Positions 46,597 to 57,257 of a stretch of 64,000 bases of DNA are shown piece after piece (the first letter of the stretch is position 1; the number at the start of each line of letters is the position of its first letter). Source of the stretch: Straminergon stramineum (lineage: Eukaryota > Streptophyta > Bryopsida > Hypnales > Calliergonaceae); assembly GCA_963920665.1 (NCBI GenBank), contig OY987270.1, positions 23,028,019-23,092,018 on the forward strand, given 5' to 3'. Both the position numbers and the translations under genes were made by a program. The notes under the pieces are model-generated. The model saw nothing but the letters and a program-made list of their open reading frames with translations. It was not told the DNA's origin and searched no databases.

Positions 46597-46654
46597 ACGG
46601 ACACAACTTCAATCGGACGGACGGACAGTCTGTCCGTCCAGTTTGACAACCCTA
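46597..46654 (-). repeat. Right terminal inverted repeat and GGACGGAC subterminal run
   Basis: Read on the minus strand it begins TAGGGTTGTCAAACTGGAC and runs into GGACGGACAGACTGTCCG. Confidence 0.8.
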
Positions 46655-46662
46655 CGCTCAAC
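46655..46662. repeat. Right 8-bp target site duplication of the giant hAT
   Basis: CGCTCAAC follows the ACAACCCTA terminus and matches the left flank at 7 of 8 positions. Confidence 0.8.
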
Positions 46663-47351
46663 CCACCTACGCTGCAATACCTTAGGCACTCACCACGAGG
46701 GCACTACAATACCAAGGGCAGTCACCACAAGGGCTCTCACCACGACCCCCTATGCGTGCCACCTACCTCCTCGCGCCACGACCTCCCCGCGTGTGTCGCG
46801 CCCCCCCTCCCCACGCATTGCTTCTACTTTCTCCTACAACTGTATTTACAGTTAGTATTGGCACTCATTTTTTGAAAGTGTATTGATAATTTTTTTTATT
46901 CGTATTGATGCTTTTTTTATCCTTCCCCGTGCGCTACCTGCATGCGATACCTTGGGCGCTCATCACACAAGGGCACTCACCATGAGGGCACTACAATACC
47001 AATTCAAGGGCACTCACCACGACCCCCTACGTGCGTCACAACCTCCTGGTGCCACGACCTCCCTCGCACCGTGCCCCCCCCCCCCCCCCTCATGCGTTGT
47101 TGCTTCTTGCTCTTACAACTATATCCTCCGTTAGTATTGGCACTCATTTTTTAATAGTAAAGTAAATTTGTTCCTTGGAATCTTGGCGGGTACCTATTCC
47201 AAGGGCGGCACCTGGCCCCCCTTGAAGGTCCGTCGAATCCGACAAGGCTCCAGGGGGTGCCAGGAGCCACCCCTGAAACCGATTTATGAAATTTCTCAGA
47301 TTTTTTTTCTATGATTTCTTACCCACAAATTTCATGCTTTTTTAAATTCAG
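46663..47351 (+). repeat. Tandem repeat, continuation right of the giant hAT
   Basis: Resumes the unit cut at 25,046 (GCTGCAATACCTTAGGCAC), then a second partial unit (from about 46,880) with TATCCTTCCCCGTGCGC and a damaged foldback. A CA-CGAGGGCACT sub-repeat and a 17-C run are present. It ends in an AT-rich acceptor region before the exon at 47,352. Confidence 0.75.
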
Positions 47352-47405
47352 ATTGCAAACGATGTTCGTGTCAAGCTTGGGAGAGGGAAGAGCCGCTCTA
47401 AACAG
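47352..47405 (+). CDS. 54-bp exon of the ParB-like-motif gene
   Basis: Acceptor TTAAATTCAG and donor CAG|GTAAAA frame 18 codons, IANDVRVKLGRGKSRSKQ, in phase 0. It is basic and follows in phase from the exon ending VAAK near 24.4 or 24.97 kb; downstream it joins 47,793 in phase 0. Assignment rests on splice signals only. Confidence 0.5.
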
Positions 47406-47792
47406 GTAAAAGCATTTTCTTGGATTTTGGGTACTACTTCTTAGAGTGTAAGGGAAATTGTTTTTGGGTGGATGATGTGCGTTAGTGCACTAGACAGGCA
47501 GCCATGTATATCTGGCACACTCTGCTTGCATGTGTCATAAGGCCTGGAACTTGTGGCAACCTTCACTTCCACGTGCTTCTTGTGAGTGGTGTGGTGATAT
47601 CTAGAAGCCAGTCCTTGTGTTTGTAGGTAGTGAGTCGTTCAATGTGGTGCTAGTTTGCAATGCATGTCAAGGCAAGTGGGCATTTCTGCATGTTAAGCCA
47701 CATTGGGACTTCTTTGTTGCCTTGAGCAGTCTAACCTTTTTCAGTATGTCATCCTCTTATCGTCCTTCTTACAAACTTTGCTTGTTTTTCAG

Positions 47793-48344
47793 TTCATTCA
47801 GCCTAGAACAAAGCGCACGCGGACATCTTCACCAACCAATGCACCATCCATTTTGGAAAGCTTGCCTACTCTAGAGATTGATCTTTTGTGTGATGTAGAA
47901 ACTCCTTCGGTATCGAAGATGGACACTTCCAACGATTCTGATGAAGAAGAAGATGATGTGGTAAGCCTTTTGGATGGTGACTACTTGGTTCAATGTTTGG
48001 ATAATGTGAGTCACGCTGTGGATGTCATGGAGCAGCCACAGCTCAACCGAAACATAGAAGTGTAGTCACATAAGCAAAACCACCAGCATTTCTCATCAAC
48101 GAGCTTAGACTCAAAGTACACATCGGATAGTCAAGAGGAAGAAATTCAACCCATTATGAGTAACAAAGAGATTGAGCCCGTAGCGAGTGAGAGAGAGATA
48201 GAGCCTGTGGAGAGTCAACTTGGGCTTGACCCATTTGAGAGCAAAGAGGTTTGTGAATGTCACACTACTGGTATTGTAGGTCGACACCAAGTCATAGTTC
48301 TTAGTTCAAAGTCTAAGAGTAGCGACGTCGAGATTCTTGACTAG
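47793..48344 (+). pseudogene. Exon of the same gene, in-frame TAG
   Basis: The acceptor TTGTTTTTCAG precedes FIQPRTKRTRTSSP, which is basic and then strongly acidic (SDEEEDD). The frame meets TAG at 48,063-48,065 but stays open in the same phase to 48,344, with two similar EIEPV repeats. A donor-like GTAAGC at 47,960 could end the exon sooner and avoid the stop, so the TAG may lie in an intron. Nuclear-type composition; no domain recognised. Confidence 0.45.
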
Positions 48345-48428
48345 CATTGTCTATTTTGACTCTTCCATTGTGTGAGTTGCCTGTGCTTTTGCCTACTCGC
48401 CAAAGGACTAATGATTTTTCTCTATGTA

Positions 48429-48681
48429 AGGCCTTATTCGTTAAAATGAGACAATTTGCACATTTTGAGACTTCAACCCTAAAATAGTTATAATCATTTA
48501 TCGTTGAGTTGACGACAAGACAGGATTGCAACCCTTTGATAATCAAAGGTTTTTATATATATTAATATAATAAAGTCTCAAATTACTGAATAGTTTCAAA
48601 ATTGAACAGTTATAACTATTTATCTTCGAGTCAACGATAAATTTGAGACTACGACTTGTCTCAATATAACGAATAAGGCCA
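48429..48681. mobile_element. 253-bp MITE
   Basis: The ends read AGGCCTTATTCGTTAAAATG and, inverted, TGGCCTTATTCGTTATATTG, continuing into GAGACAA on both sides. TATGTA flanks it at 48,423-48,428 and 48,682-48,687 as a likely target duplication. The GGCCTTATTC end resembles PIF/Harbinger-type Tourist MITEs, though these usually have 3-bp TWA duplications. The interior also has inverted phrases (ATAACTATTTATC / AATCATTTATCG). Non-coding; lies between two putative exons. Confidence 0.75.
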
Positions 48682-48828
48682 TATGTATTAAAAGGCCTCC
48701 TTGTACATGGATACACTTCTTAGTGAAGCTTCAAGTTCTTTGGTTCTTATGATTTCATTTTGTCATGTGCATTTATTAAATTTTGAATCTTTTATACGGT
48801 CGTAAATGTTTCCAATTTGAAAGCACAG

Positions 48829-49388
48829 AGGGAGACATTGCCTATGATTGAAACTCAAGAGGATACTATTGTTGAGACCCCTGGAACGAACGACACAATG
48901 CAACTAGAGTTTGGTATGCAAGAGGATGACAAAATGGCTATTGAAGCGGTTCTCCTCGATGATGAGGAGAATGACATGATGGAGGACGAATATAGGAAAA
49001 TGCAGAAGGACAATACGGTGGACACCATCTCCGAGTTGAGGATGAAGCCAGACGAATTTTTCCAATTGTACATTCCACTTTGCAGGATGGTTTCAATGCC
49101 TATGGTGAGGCCCACTTTGCCATGTGACATAAAGAAGCTGGAGGACGATTTTGCAATTGGATATCGCGATGGAGCAGCAATTTTCTATGTGTCAACTACT
49201 AATGAGGACAGACACATGGAGGAGTTCAGGGAGGAAGAAATGTCCAAGTGGGGTGACTTGTGGCATCAAAAGAACAAAGTATTCGTGGAGCATGTTAAGG
49301 CACACCCAAAATTGCAGTTCATGAAGAACTTAAAGTTTTTTGTATGCGACGGAAATCATCGACTTCAAGCATGGATGAACCTCATTGA
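48829..49388 (+). pseudogene. Exon with ParB-like DGNHR motif, cut by a CACTA element
   Basis: Acceptor AAAGCACAG, then an acidic Glu/Asp/Met-rich part followed by a globular block: KPDEFFQLYIPL, KWGDLWHQKN, and near the end FFVCDGNHRLQAWMN. The D-G-N-H-R pattern is the signature of ParB/sulfiredoxin-type folds, which bind nucleotides or act on DNA; plant proteins with DGNHRLQAW are familiar but of unknown function. The reading frame ends where a CACTA terminus starts at 49,389, so the rest of the domain is displaced. I did not find its continuation to the right, up to 64,000. Confidence 0.5.
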
Positions 49389-50489
49389 CACTACAAAAAA
49401 ACAAGGGTATAAATGACTACAAACAATGACTAAAAATGAGTCATTCCGGACAAGAATGACTAAAAAACGACTTGGAGCCCTGCAGTCATTGTTGACAAGT
49501 CATTCTTTAAATGAATGCAAGGCTATTATCACCATCCATTGTGGACATGGATGAATAACGAATGACAGGACTGATGGGCAGATAGAGGTTAAGGGAATTT
49601 TTTTTCAAAAAGGCGGGCAGCTGACCATTTGGGCTAGGATTTAGGGTGATGTGGCCGTCTATGATTGGCTAAAGAGGGAGTCATTTTTAAGTTCCGATGT
49701 AGTTTGAGGGATGCTGACGTGGACAACTGCACATTAAAAGCTGCAGTCATTCTGCAGTCGACACGTAGACATTTGTGCAATTTTTGAGGACTGCCACGTG
49801 GCACAAATGTACTCGTTAATTTTTTGATGATTTCAAATAGGGGTCCCCATTATCTATGCAACTTTCTAGAGTCATTTCCTAATCATTCACATGTCATAAT
49901 GCAATTGGGTGGAAGGGAAGGAGGAAATCTTGAAACCATTGCCGTCATTCTGAACTCACAAATGCGTTTTAACAGAGTCACAAGATAGTCTACAGAAATG
50001 ACTACTACAATGGAGGTAGTTAACAAATAGTCCTCACAAAGATGATGAGGTGGGTGAGGATTAGTCAAGATTGTGTTGTGTGCCATTCGACTGTGTCTAA
50101 AAAGTGACTATCTTGACACTCGAGGCTCACAGCTGAGAGACAGTATGGAACTCAATTGTGACTAGTACCCACGACAGAAAGTGAAAGTTTACATGCAACA
50201 ACCTAGGATGCCCAAGGTAGTGACGCTTGAGCACCCAAACTGAAACTTAAATATATTGAAGGGCAACCTAAAGATTGTACTGCAAAAAACGACATGATAA
50301 GACCTACAATGATATACAAAGAGTAGTACAAACAAATTGCACATAATTCAAAATGAAATTGGCTCTTGAGATAGGAAAAGCCATCACTGCAGTTCAACCT
50401 TAATATTTACAATGGTAGTTTGTCATGCAATAGTCCCAAGCATGGCATAAGTGTTTAGGGTTTGCAAATAGACAAACTACAGAAAGCCA

Positions 50490-50873
50490 CTACCGTAGGG
50501 TCATCTTCAAGTACTTCTGGTTCCATATGGTAGCGGTGCCCTTGACATCTTCAATCTTGTGAGCATCATCTTCTTCATTGGGAAACATGAGTGCCACACC
50601 TGGTATCAAAATCTCCTTTACATCGACCTTGAACCACGCCTCAAGTATTTCTGAAAAATGGAACTTGTGCTTCCTGGGTAGTCCACTTATCTTCCCAATC
50701 GCCACTTTATGTTTGGGTGCGCACAGGTTGTGCAAATACACTTTGTTGCCAATCCAATACTGCAAGGTGGGCAACGTGTTAAGGCTAAGTGTGACAAAGA
50801 CTACTGTGACAAGTTTGTTTCCATTGAAACCCAGTTCACGTGACTCGTACATGATTGATGCACGACAAGACAA
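50490..50873 (-). CDS. Possible 3' exon of the CACTA gene
   Basis: An open frame of about 127 codons in a region otherwise poor in frames, ending at TAG 50,490-50,492. It has a globular composition (GNKVYLHNLCAPKHKVAIGK, EAWFKVDVKEILIPGVALMF). It could be a downstream exon of the minus-strand gene that ends near 51,280, but I could not find a splice that joins the frames cleanly. Domain not recognised. Confidence 0.4.
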   Translation of the reverse strand: MSCRASIMYESRELGFNGNKLVTVVFVTLSLNTLPTLQYWIGNKVYLHNLCAPKHKVAIGKISGLPRKHKFHFSEILEAWFKVDVKEILIPGVALMFPNEEDDAHKIEDVKGTATIWNQKYLKMTLR

Positions 50874-51279
50874 TTACTAGTAAATAACTTCTATAGACTT
50901 TGTGACTAATTCGTTGTTGTGCTATGAAGGCATGTTTAGGATACTACTTTGATCTGTCACATTATTAAGAACACTATAGAGGGTACATAGAAAGGTTGAA
51001 AGGAAAATAAGACACACATTTGGTTCAAGCACGACCATGGCATCCTTGTTTGTACTTCAATTGAACTAAATATTGGTACCAAAGAGGATAGAGGGCACTC
51101 TTTAGAGAATTCAAAACATTGCCACAACCTAACTTCTACATGACTTCAATATGACACGTACGTCACTCAGCATAGCAACAGTAAGTTCCCAATTCACTCT
51201 ATCCACACTAAAATTACACTTTGCAATCATTGAAGGAAAACAAAGAAAGGAAAAGCAAGAGGATTTTGGACAAAAGCAC

Positions 51280-53200
51280 CTTCTTCGTGGATGGTCCAGA
51301 ACCTTTCTTTTCTACTGGCTGCACTGACTTTGTCCTTGTCTCTTGCTTCTGTCCCTTGCCCTACACACACACGTTCACCTCATCAGCAATGAAGACCAAG
51401 GGAAGGTGAGGGGACGCTAGGATGTGTGCAACCCCGCGGTTTTAAGATCCCCTCACCTTCCACAATGTCCAGGAACTCATACGCGTGACCAGATCGGCGT
51501 CTTTGCAACATTTGCAACATGGATTCGTTGACTACTTCAGGAAATTTGGTCCAAAAGGCACCAACGTCAAAGCGGTTGTGGAAAGCCTCCAAGACCGGCC
51601 AAAGGTACCGTTTCAAGTATTCCTTGTCATCTGCCAATGCGAGACACCACTTTACATAGAAAGGTGTACTAATTATCACATTAGCATCCGGATTGCACTC
51701 AACCCTACTTGGCTTACTATCTATGATCATGGTATTTGCTAAATTGAAGGCAGGCCATGTTGCAAATACATACTCCAATTGTTTAAAACAATTAGGTGGC
51801 ATGCCCTCTTCAGCATGACTACTCTCACCCTGTGGACCTGAACATGCAAACAATGGGTCTACCGTGAACCCCTTCCCCCCGCCCAAGACTACAAGCAAAA
51901 TGTCTTTCATTTGTTCCTTTGTGCTGCTGCCCCAAAAAGCAACAGTGAATCTCTCAAAGCAACGATTCAAAAAAGACTTCAACCAAGGACGGAAAACCAC
52001 TCTACGAGACGCAGTGCATGTGCTACTACAAATGCAAGTGTTTGGGTTTGCATTGGTGAGCATACTGCAATCTAGTAGTGTACCATGTACATTAAAAATT
52101 ACTAACTTTGACTGACCAAGGTCACGCAATCCACAATAGACCCGAGAAGCACCAGAAGGTCTTACCTCACTCGACGTACTTTGGCGAACGCCGGGTGGGG
52201 AAAGTACCTTGACTGGTGACTTGGGGGGTTTTGTGGCCTTCTTCTTGGATGGCTCGGCTACTAGAGGTACTGCTTCACATGGCAGGGGGAGGGCTGTTGG
52301 TGCTTCTAGAACATCTGTAGTCTCCAAAAGAGTCTTTCGAGAGAGAGGGGCTGGTGCAAGATCTTCATTGTTGTTGGAGCCGCCTAAATCATCACTACTT
52401 GCTAGAGAAGGACCGCTGCTGCTTGGTATAGCCATACCATCGTTAGATTCTTGAGGATCTTTATCCCTAGTACTCTCCAAGATTGGTTTTGGGTTTCTAG
52501 CTACAAGTAAGCCTCCACCAAGTGTGGCTTCCACTTCAAGCACATCCAGATCAGGTGAGGGGGTTGACAAATTTTTTTGAGGCGTTGGCTTAGTTGCTTG
52601 GGATGGATTTGGGGTGGCAACCTTCTGAGTGGGCTCCAACACCGGCAGGGTTGCGAGGTTCACTCCAATCTCCTTCGTGGACTCCTTTATTGGCTCGGTG
52701 ACAAACTTAGGTACATTACGACCGAAGACCTTCCACTCCTTAGGAACATGCCGTGAAACATGTGGTACAGTCACTGTAGGGGTGAGGTCAAACTCTAACT
52801 CGGATAAAGTGATATCAGCGGTTTTAGCCATAGTTGGAGCAGCCTCTTTATTTTTTTCCACACTACCAGGCCCTCCCTTCTCTTTGGTCAAGTCAAGACT
52901 TGTTCGACCCATTGCAGTGCCAACGGCTCCCTTCTTCTTGTTTTTTGGTTTGTTTGGAGGGGCTTCTTTTCTAGGCAAGTCTTGTGCTTCCCAATTCTCT
53001 AGCGTCGATTGCCCTATAGAGGGACTACCTTCATCATGTCACTTTGACTTGCCCAAAAAGCTTTTGAACATACTGCACAAGTCCTCCATCTACGAGGCGT
53101 GGGCTTTGGAGCTAGCCATGAACTCCCCTAACTTGTAATCCACATCCTTCTTCCACGATTCCAGTGCTACCCACTGAGCACTGACACTTGCCTCCACCAC
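51280..53200 (-). pseudogene. CACTA gene, exons 3-4: FCP1/HAD-like domain with altered catalytic residues
   Basis: Exon 3 (53,200-51,457) follows acceptor GAGAACACAG in phase with the exon at 54,050-53,976 and ends GAAG|GTGAGG. Exon 4 (51,360-51,280) keeps an open phase. After a Pro/Ser/Thr-rich linker (about 300 residues) comes an FCP1-like HAD phosphatase fold: KLVIFNVHGTLLD at motif I, FRPWLKSFLNRCFERFTVAFW, then WGSSTKEQ at motif II, and MIIDSKPSRVECNP at motifs III/IV. Plant FCP1-like proteins carry D-x-D or D-x-N at motif I; here it is N-V-H, so catalysis is doubtful. TAG 53,090-53,092 and TGA 53,039-53,041 lie near the 5' end of the exon, where related codons would be CAG and CGA. Confidence 0.6.
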
Positions 53201-53975
53201 CTGTGTTCTCCTCAACAATCCATGAAATCAAGTTATCAACGAATCATTGGACACAATATATAGGCTTTCTGTGATGCACGGACATGAATACAAAAAGTTA
53301 CGCATACACCAGGAGGTCATTTTGGCCGCGAACCTGTGACACTGCCTAGGACTCTATAAGGTAATGCAGTAAGAGTGGTCACGGTAGACAACAAAAAATC
53401 ACCAAGTTCTACATCCAACAGAAGGAAGGGACTCCTAGCAGCCACAACAAGAATTCAACATTTAATGGAAGACGCCACCACAAGTAGAACGTGACTATAT
53501 TAGAACTGAAACGTAACTGAAATGCAACTAAACTTTAATTGAGTACCAACTAAGACACGAATAAAAGCAACTAATGTGCAACTGCAGCTTGACTTATAAA
53601 TCCATTAACCCCTGAACACCTACCCCGAAAACAAAACAAAATTAGGATATATGTGCCAATCGACCACTACCACACTGACCCCCACAATGCACCAATGAAA
53701 GTCTGAGTGCTCCAATGAAGCCCCATACTAACCTTCCCTCATGAACAACAAACCTTAAACCTTCGGATGCCAAATAACATTTTCTGGAATGACTTGACCC
53801 TAAAACCTAGCCAACATCTTTGCTTCATTGGGACCTTAGTGACTCAGTGTACAAATGCGAGTTCAACCCACATGTCAAAGGCAGCTTACAAGTTCTAAAA
53901 TCCCCAAGAAAGATTGTATTGATCATCTTGTGGAATACTAAAGTGTGAGAAGATACACGGAAACGTGGAGCTTAC

Positions 53976-55051
53976 ATTGCCTCTCCTAGTGCTTGCATGT
54001 CGGGCCTCTGCAATGTTGGTTATGCCCACACTTGTTTCCCCAACCGGCATCTGTCATACCCAGAAGTCTCACATTACAAAATGTGAGCAACCATATCAAC
54101 TACCGTAATGCAGAAACATACATGGTAATGGATTCCTATGTCATGTCAAAGAAACTTGTGAATTACTAGGGCAGAGGGTTCAAAAAATATTACCGCCATT
54201 GCTTCCTTCCCGACCTTCCCTTTCCGGCCAACAAGTGTGTAATTCTTCACGTTCTGGCAGGCCTTGGCCATTTTTTGTGCCTTCATTTTTGGCGCATCAG
54301 TCTTCCAATAATCCTTTAGGCGGCCCCACTCATCTCCATCAACGTGTTCTGGAGGCACATCAATGCCTTTCAACCAACGGCTCTTCAAGCGTGATCTTTC
54401 AAACTTCATATAGCGCATCACAGAGGTTCGAAATCCAACCATGCTCAACGGATAGCCAAGGTACTCAAACTCGTTGTCAAGGGCAGCTCTCAACTTCTTC
54501 AATGTATGTGGTTTATGCTTCTTCCAGGACACCACACTCATGTCCAAGCATTTAGGGACTAAATCATGGAGTGCTTCGTCCCAAGCATTTTTACCTTCAC
54601 ATCCAGCGTCCACCTCTCCACCCTCCACCACATACACACGATTAGGCTTCACTCCCACTGTGGCGCGCTTGAGACTCGCTAGATCATATTCTGTTTTCCT
54701 CTTGCACCATGACAATCGTTCCTCAGTGTCACGAGATGCTGATCCCGTAGGCTGCCCAAGTGGCCTAGGATTGGGCACTGGCCATGCACCTACTGTGGGT
54801 GCTGGAGGGCCTGTGGCCCATAGACCTCCTGCTTGAGATCCGCTAGGGATGTAGTGCCTAGGAATCCATTGGTAGGGAGCTTGCTCATAAGTAGCAGCGC
54901 TTGGAGCAGGAGGCGGGGGCAGGGGACCTTCCACTACCGTAGGGATGTCGTCCAGGGGCATGGTTCTCTTCCGCTTCAGCCGACGATCTATCACTGGCTC
55001 CTCAGGTTTGAGCTCCACATCATCATCATCGTTTGAGGAATCAAACATCCC
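53976..55051 (-). CDS. CACTA gene, exons 1-2: En/Spm-type accessory (Transposase_24-like) domain
   Basis: Exon 1 runs from an acceptor near 55,052 down to 54,194 (GCG|GTAATA), exon 2 is 54,050-53,976 (25 codons, donor GTAAGC). After a Pro/Gly-rich N terminus (PPPPAPSAATY) comes the conserved part: LSWCKRKTEYDLASLKR, an ALDNEFEYLG block, RSRLKSRWLKG and EWGRLKDYWKT followed by KNYTLVGRKGKVGKEAM. This resembles the Ptta/En/Spm family of plant CACTA accessory proteins (TNPA/TNP1 class), which bind subterminal repeats. Upstream exons must lie to the right, but I did not identify them. Confidence 0.65.
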
Positions 55052-57257
55052 TGGGTCTACATCTGCACATCCATCTTATTATTTTAATCACAATATTATG
55101 CCAAATCATATTATTATGATCTATAATTAGTCATATTATATTGAACATTATTAGTTATATATGCGTTAATGATTATAATATGACATATTTAATAGTTACT
55201 ATAATATAGTTATTGTAATTAACATAATACCTCTAATTATGTTAATAATTATATTCATTACCATAATTGATAATATCATTTTATCATAATGTGATTAATT
55301 AGAGTATTTGTGCATGATCAATATATCTATTTAATCAATTAATATATTGCACACCATGAAAGAAAACCTATGAAAATGAAACTCCTAATCTTGACAATAC
55401 ATTTTTTACTTTGGGGAGGGGGAAGTAGAGGCTATAAAGCTTATACAACACTCCTATTATATCTAAAATTCCATGGAAATTGTTGAGGCTTGCTATACAA
55501 AGCTACTCCCTGTCACTGTAGCCAACTAAGTGGGCAACCATGCACTTGCCCAAACTTTTCTCTTGACTTATATTATAACATATCATAGACTAATAGTGTT
55601 CATGCATGTCATTGGAAACCCACCATTATAAACACAACTTCTTGTTTGAATTGGGTCCAATTTTAATTTGTTAAATGAACACTAATTAAATAAAAAGCAA
55701 ATAGGAAAGTGTCCTCCTAAATTGAAATGGGTTGAAATGGGCACACATTAAACAAATCATGGGCTATTAATGCTCATTTAGGCCAAGCAAACTCCCCAAA
55801 AAATTAATACTTGCGTGATCATTTGGCTCCAATTCGAATTTATCAAATGGCACAGGAAACAAATCATGAAACTAAGGAAGCTGAGAGCATCTCAAAATTC
55901 ATTGCAGGCTCAAGTCGTCAAAGAAGGGACTCTTCCAGTCTTTTCTCGACTTTTGGAGACCGAGCTACACTGATGATGCCTTTCTTCGAGGCGTGAAGCT
56001 CAGGCTCATGGACTCCATCGCCACTCCTCTTATTCTCACATTATTGCATTTCTCGGAGCTTCATATGATCCTTCGTCACTTTGCGTCAATCTCTCGTATT
56101 CAATCTGCGCAAATGGAATAAGTTAGGTTGGGGCTCGTGAGTGTGGCCATCGGCCGTGGAGCTGACGTTGTGCAGCTAAGTTATGGCAGGCATCGCCGCA
56201 TTGCTTGATGATGTGCGTGAGGCCGGCGAGGTTTAGGATACAATTGTGCGGCGACAAGAACTTTCGAGATGTGGACATTGCTGAGCAGTTTGATTACTGG
56301 TACAGGGAGTTCATCGTACATTGGGCTTCAAGAACAATTTATTATTTCACTTTGAGCTTATTCAGTAGCTGTGGAGTTTTATTAATATCGAGGGGAAATT
56401 CTGTTGAAAGTGCTGTTTAAAGTCACTACCGGTTCGTTGGACTTCATTTTTGCGTTGGCTTCCATTTACTGAACTAAGTTTTATTAATGAGTAGTAAGAA
56501 GTCGTATTATGTGAAAGGAAAAGCCGGTAACCAAGAATTCTCGTAGCGGAAATTACAATAATGAGAAGCAGTTGCTGCTATGAGAAGAATTCCCGACGAG
56601 TTGTGCAAATCTCGGAGCTGGCAAGAAGTATGCTGAGCTCTACGCGAAGATCCAAAAGCTTGTCCAACATTCTGTATTAAGCGTTAATTTGGCTAAACCC
56701 CGATTAAACCTAACTCCCGTCGCGTGGCAATGCACAGTGAATATGGTGCCTACAATGCCGTAACAACTAGATTTTCAGATGAAGACGATTGCAGGGGAGG
56801 AAGTCTGCACACTGTAGTCCATCCACTAAACAAAATCCCCGGAAGTTTGCGTGGTCCAGGTTTCTGGTCAATTTCAAGAATGAGCTTCTGATCGACGTCC
56901 TGATAATTATTATATATTATAACGGGTCTGGCTCAATTCCGACAAATGGCACTCATGAGGAATTGAGGCACATCGTTCATAGAAGACTAATTATAAGCTT
57001 AATGGTTGATTCATCCTCAAGCTTCTGAAGTATTTGGATCAGTGTGCAACTCTTAACGCACTTTTTGCAGAACGGAATCACCGAGGCTACTTGATAAACC
57101 CGTTGGCATCGGTTTAGGGAGTGATTTCGTTAGGAAGAAATTGGGCATGCATTATGCTTACAATTGATTGGAGCGTCCAGTGAGTGACGAGGGAAGCTGA
57201 GGTAACGAAATAGGTGTAGCTGAGTTTAGGCAATCACGAACCAGGAGTTGTAGAATT
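55052..57257. other. AT-rich intron-like DNA and unassigned sequence
   Basis: 55,080-55,340 is very AT-rich with many inverted ATTATAAT-type words. 55.9-56.8 kb is higher in GC with short frames but no recognisable motif. No gene supported. Confidence 0.45.

Larger units (their letters stand above)
25047..46654. mobile_element. Giant hAT-superfamily DNA transposon, 21.6 kb, with kinase and RING cargo
   Basis: The ends are inverted: CAGGGTTGTTAAATCGGACG on the left and TAGGGTTGTCAAACTGGACG on the right (read inward), 16 of 20 identical with all four differences C/T. Flanking 8-mers CACTCAAC (25,039-25,046) and CGCTCAAC (46,655-46,662) form the hAT-type target duplication. Removing the element and one duplication gives sequence collinear with uninterrupted copies at 24,474-24,520 and 46,919-46,955. 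GGACGGAC runs follow both ends, then clusters of GGCGGGGACGTAC. Inside lie a hAT transposase, a RING-H2 gene, its truncated inverted relative, a kinase-like gene and several repeats. The known family hallmarks used are TIR CAGGG, 8-bp TSD, BED/DUF659 and a C-terminal dimerisation region. The transposase has two stops, so this copy is probably not autonomous. Confidence 0.85.
49389..55100 (-). mobile_element. CACTA (En/Spm-like) element, left terminus seen, right end not found
   Basis: CACTACAAAAAAACAAGG at 49,389 is a classical CACTA end interrupting the DGNHR exon, after TGA as possible 3-bp target duplication. The next 130 bp hold repeated TGACTA and TCATT words typical of subterminal repeats. 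A minus-strand gene with an En/Spm-type accessory domain follows. No TTTTTGTAGTG end was found to the right, so the true right border is unknown; the end coordinate given here is only that of the last exon. Confidence 0.6.
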
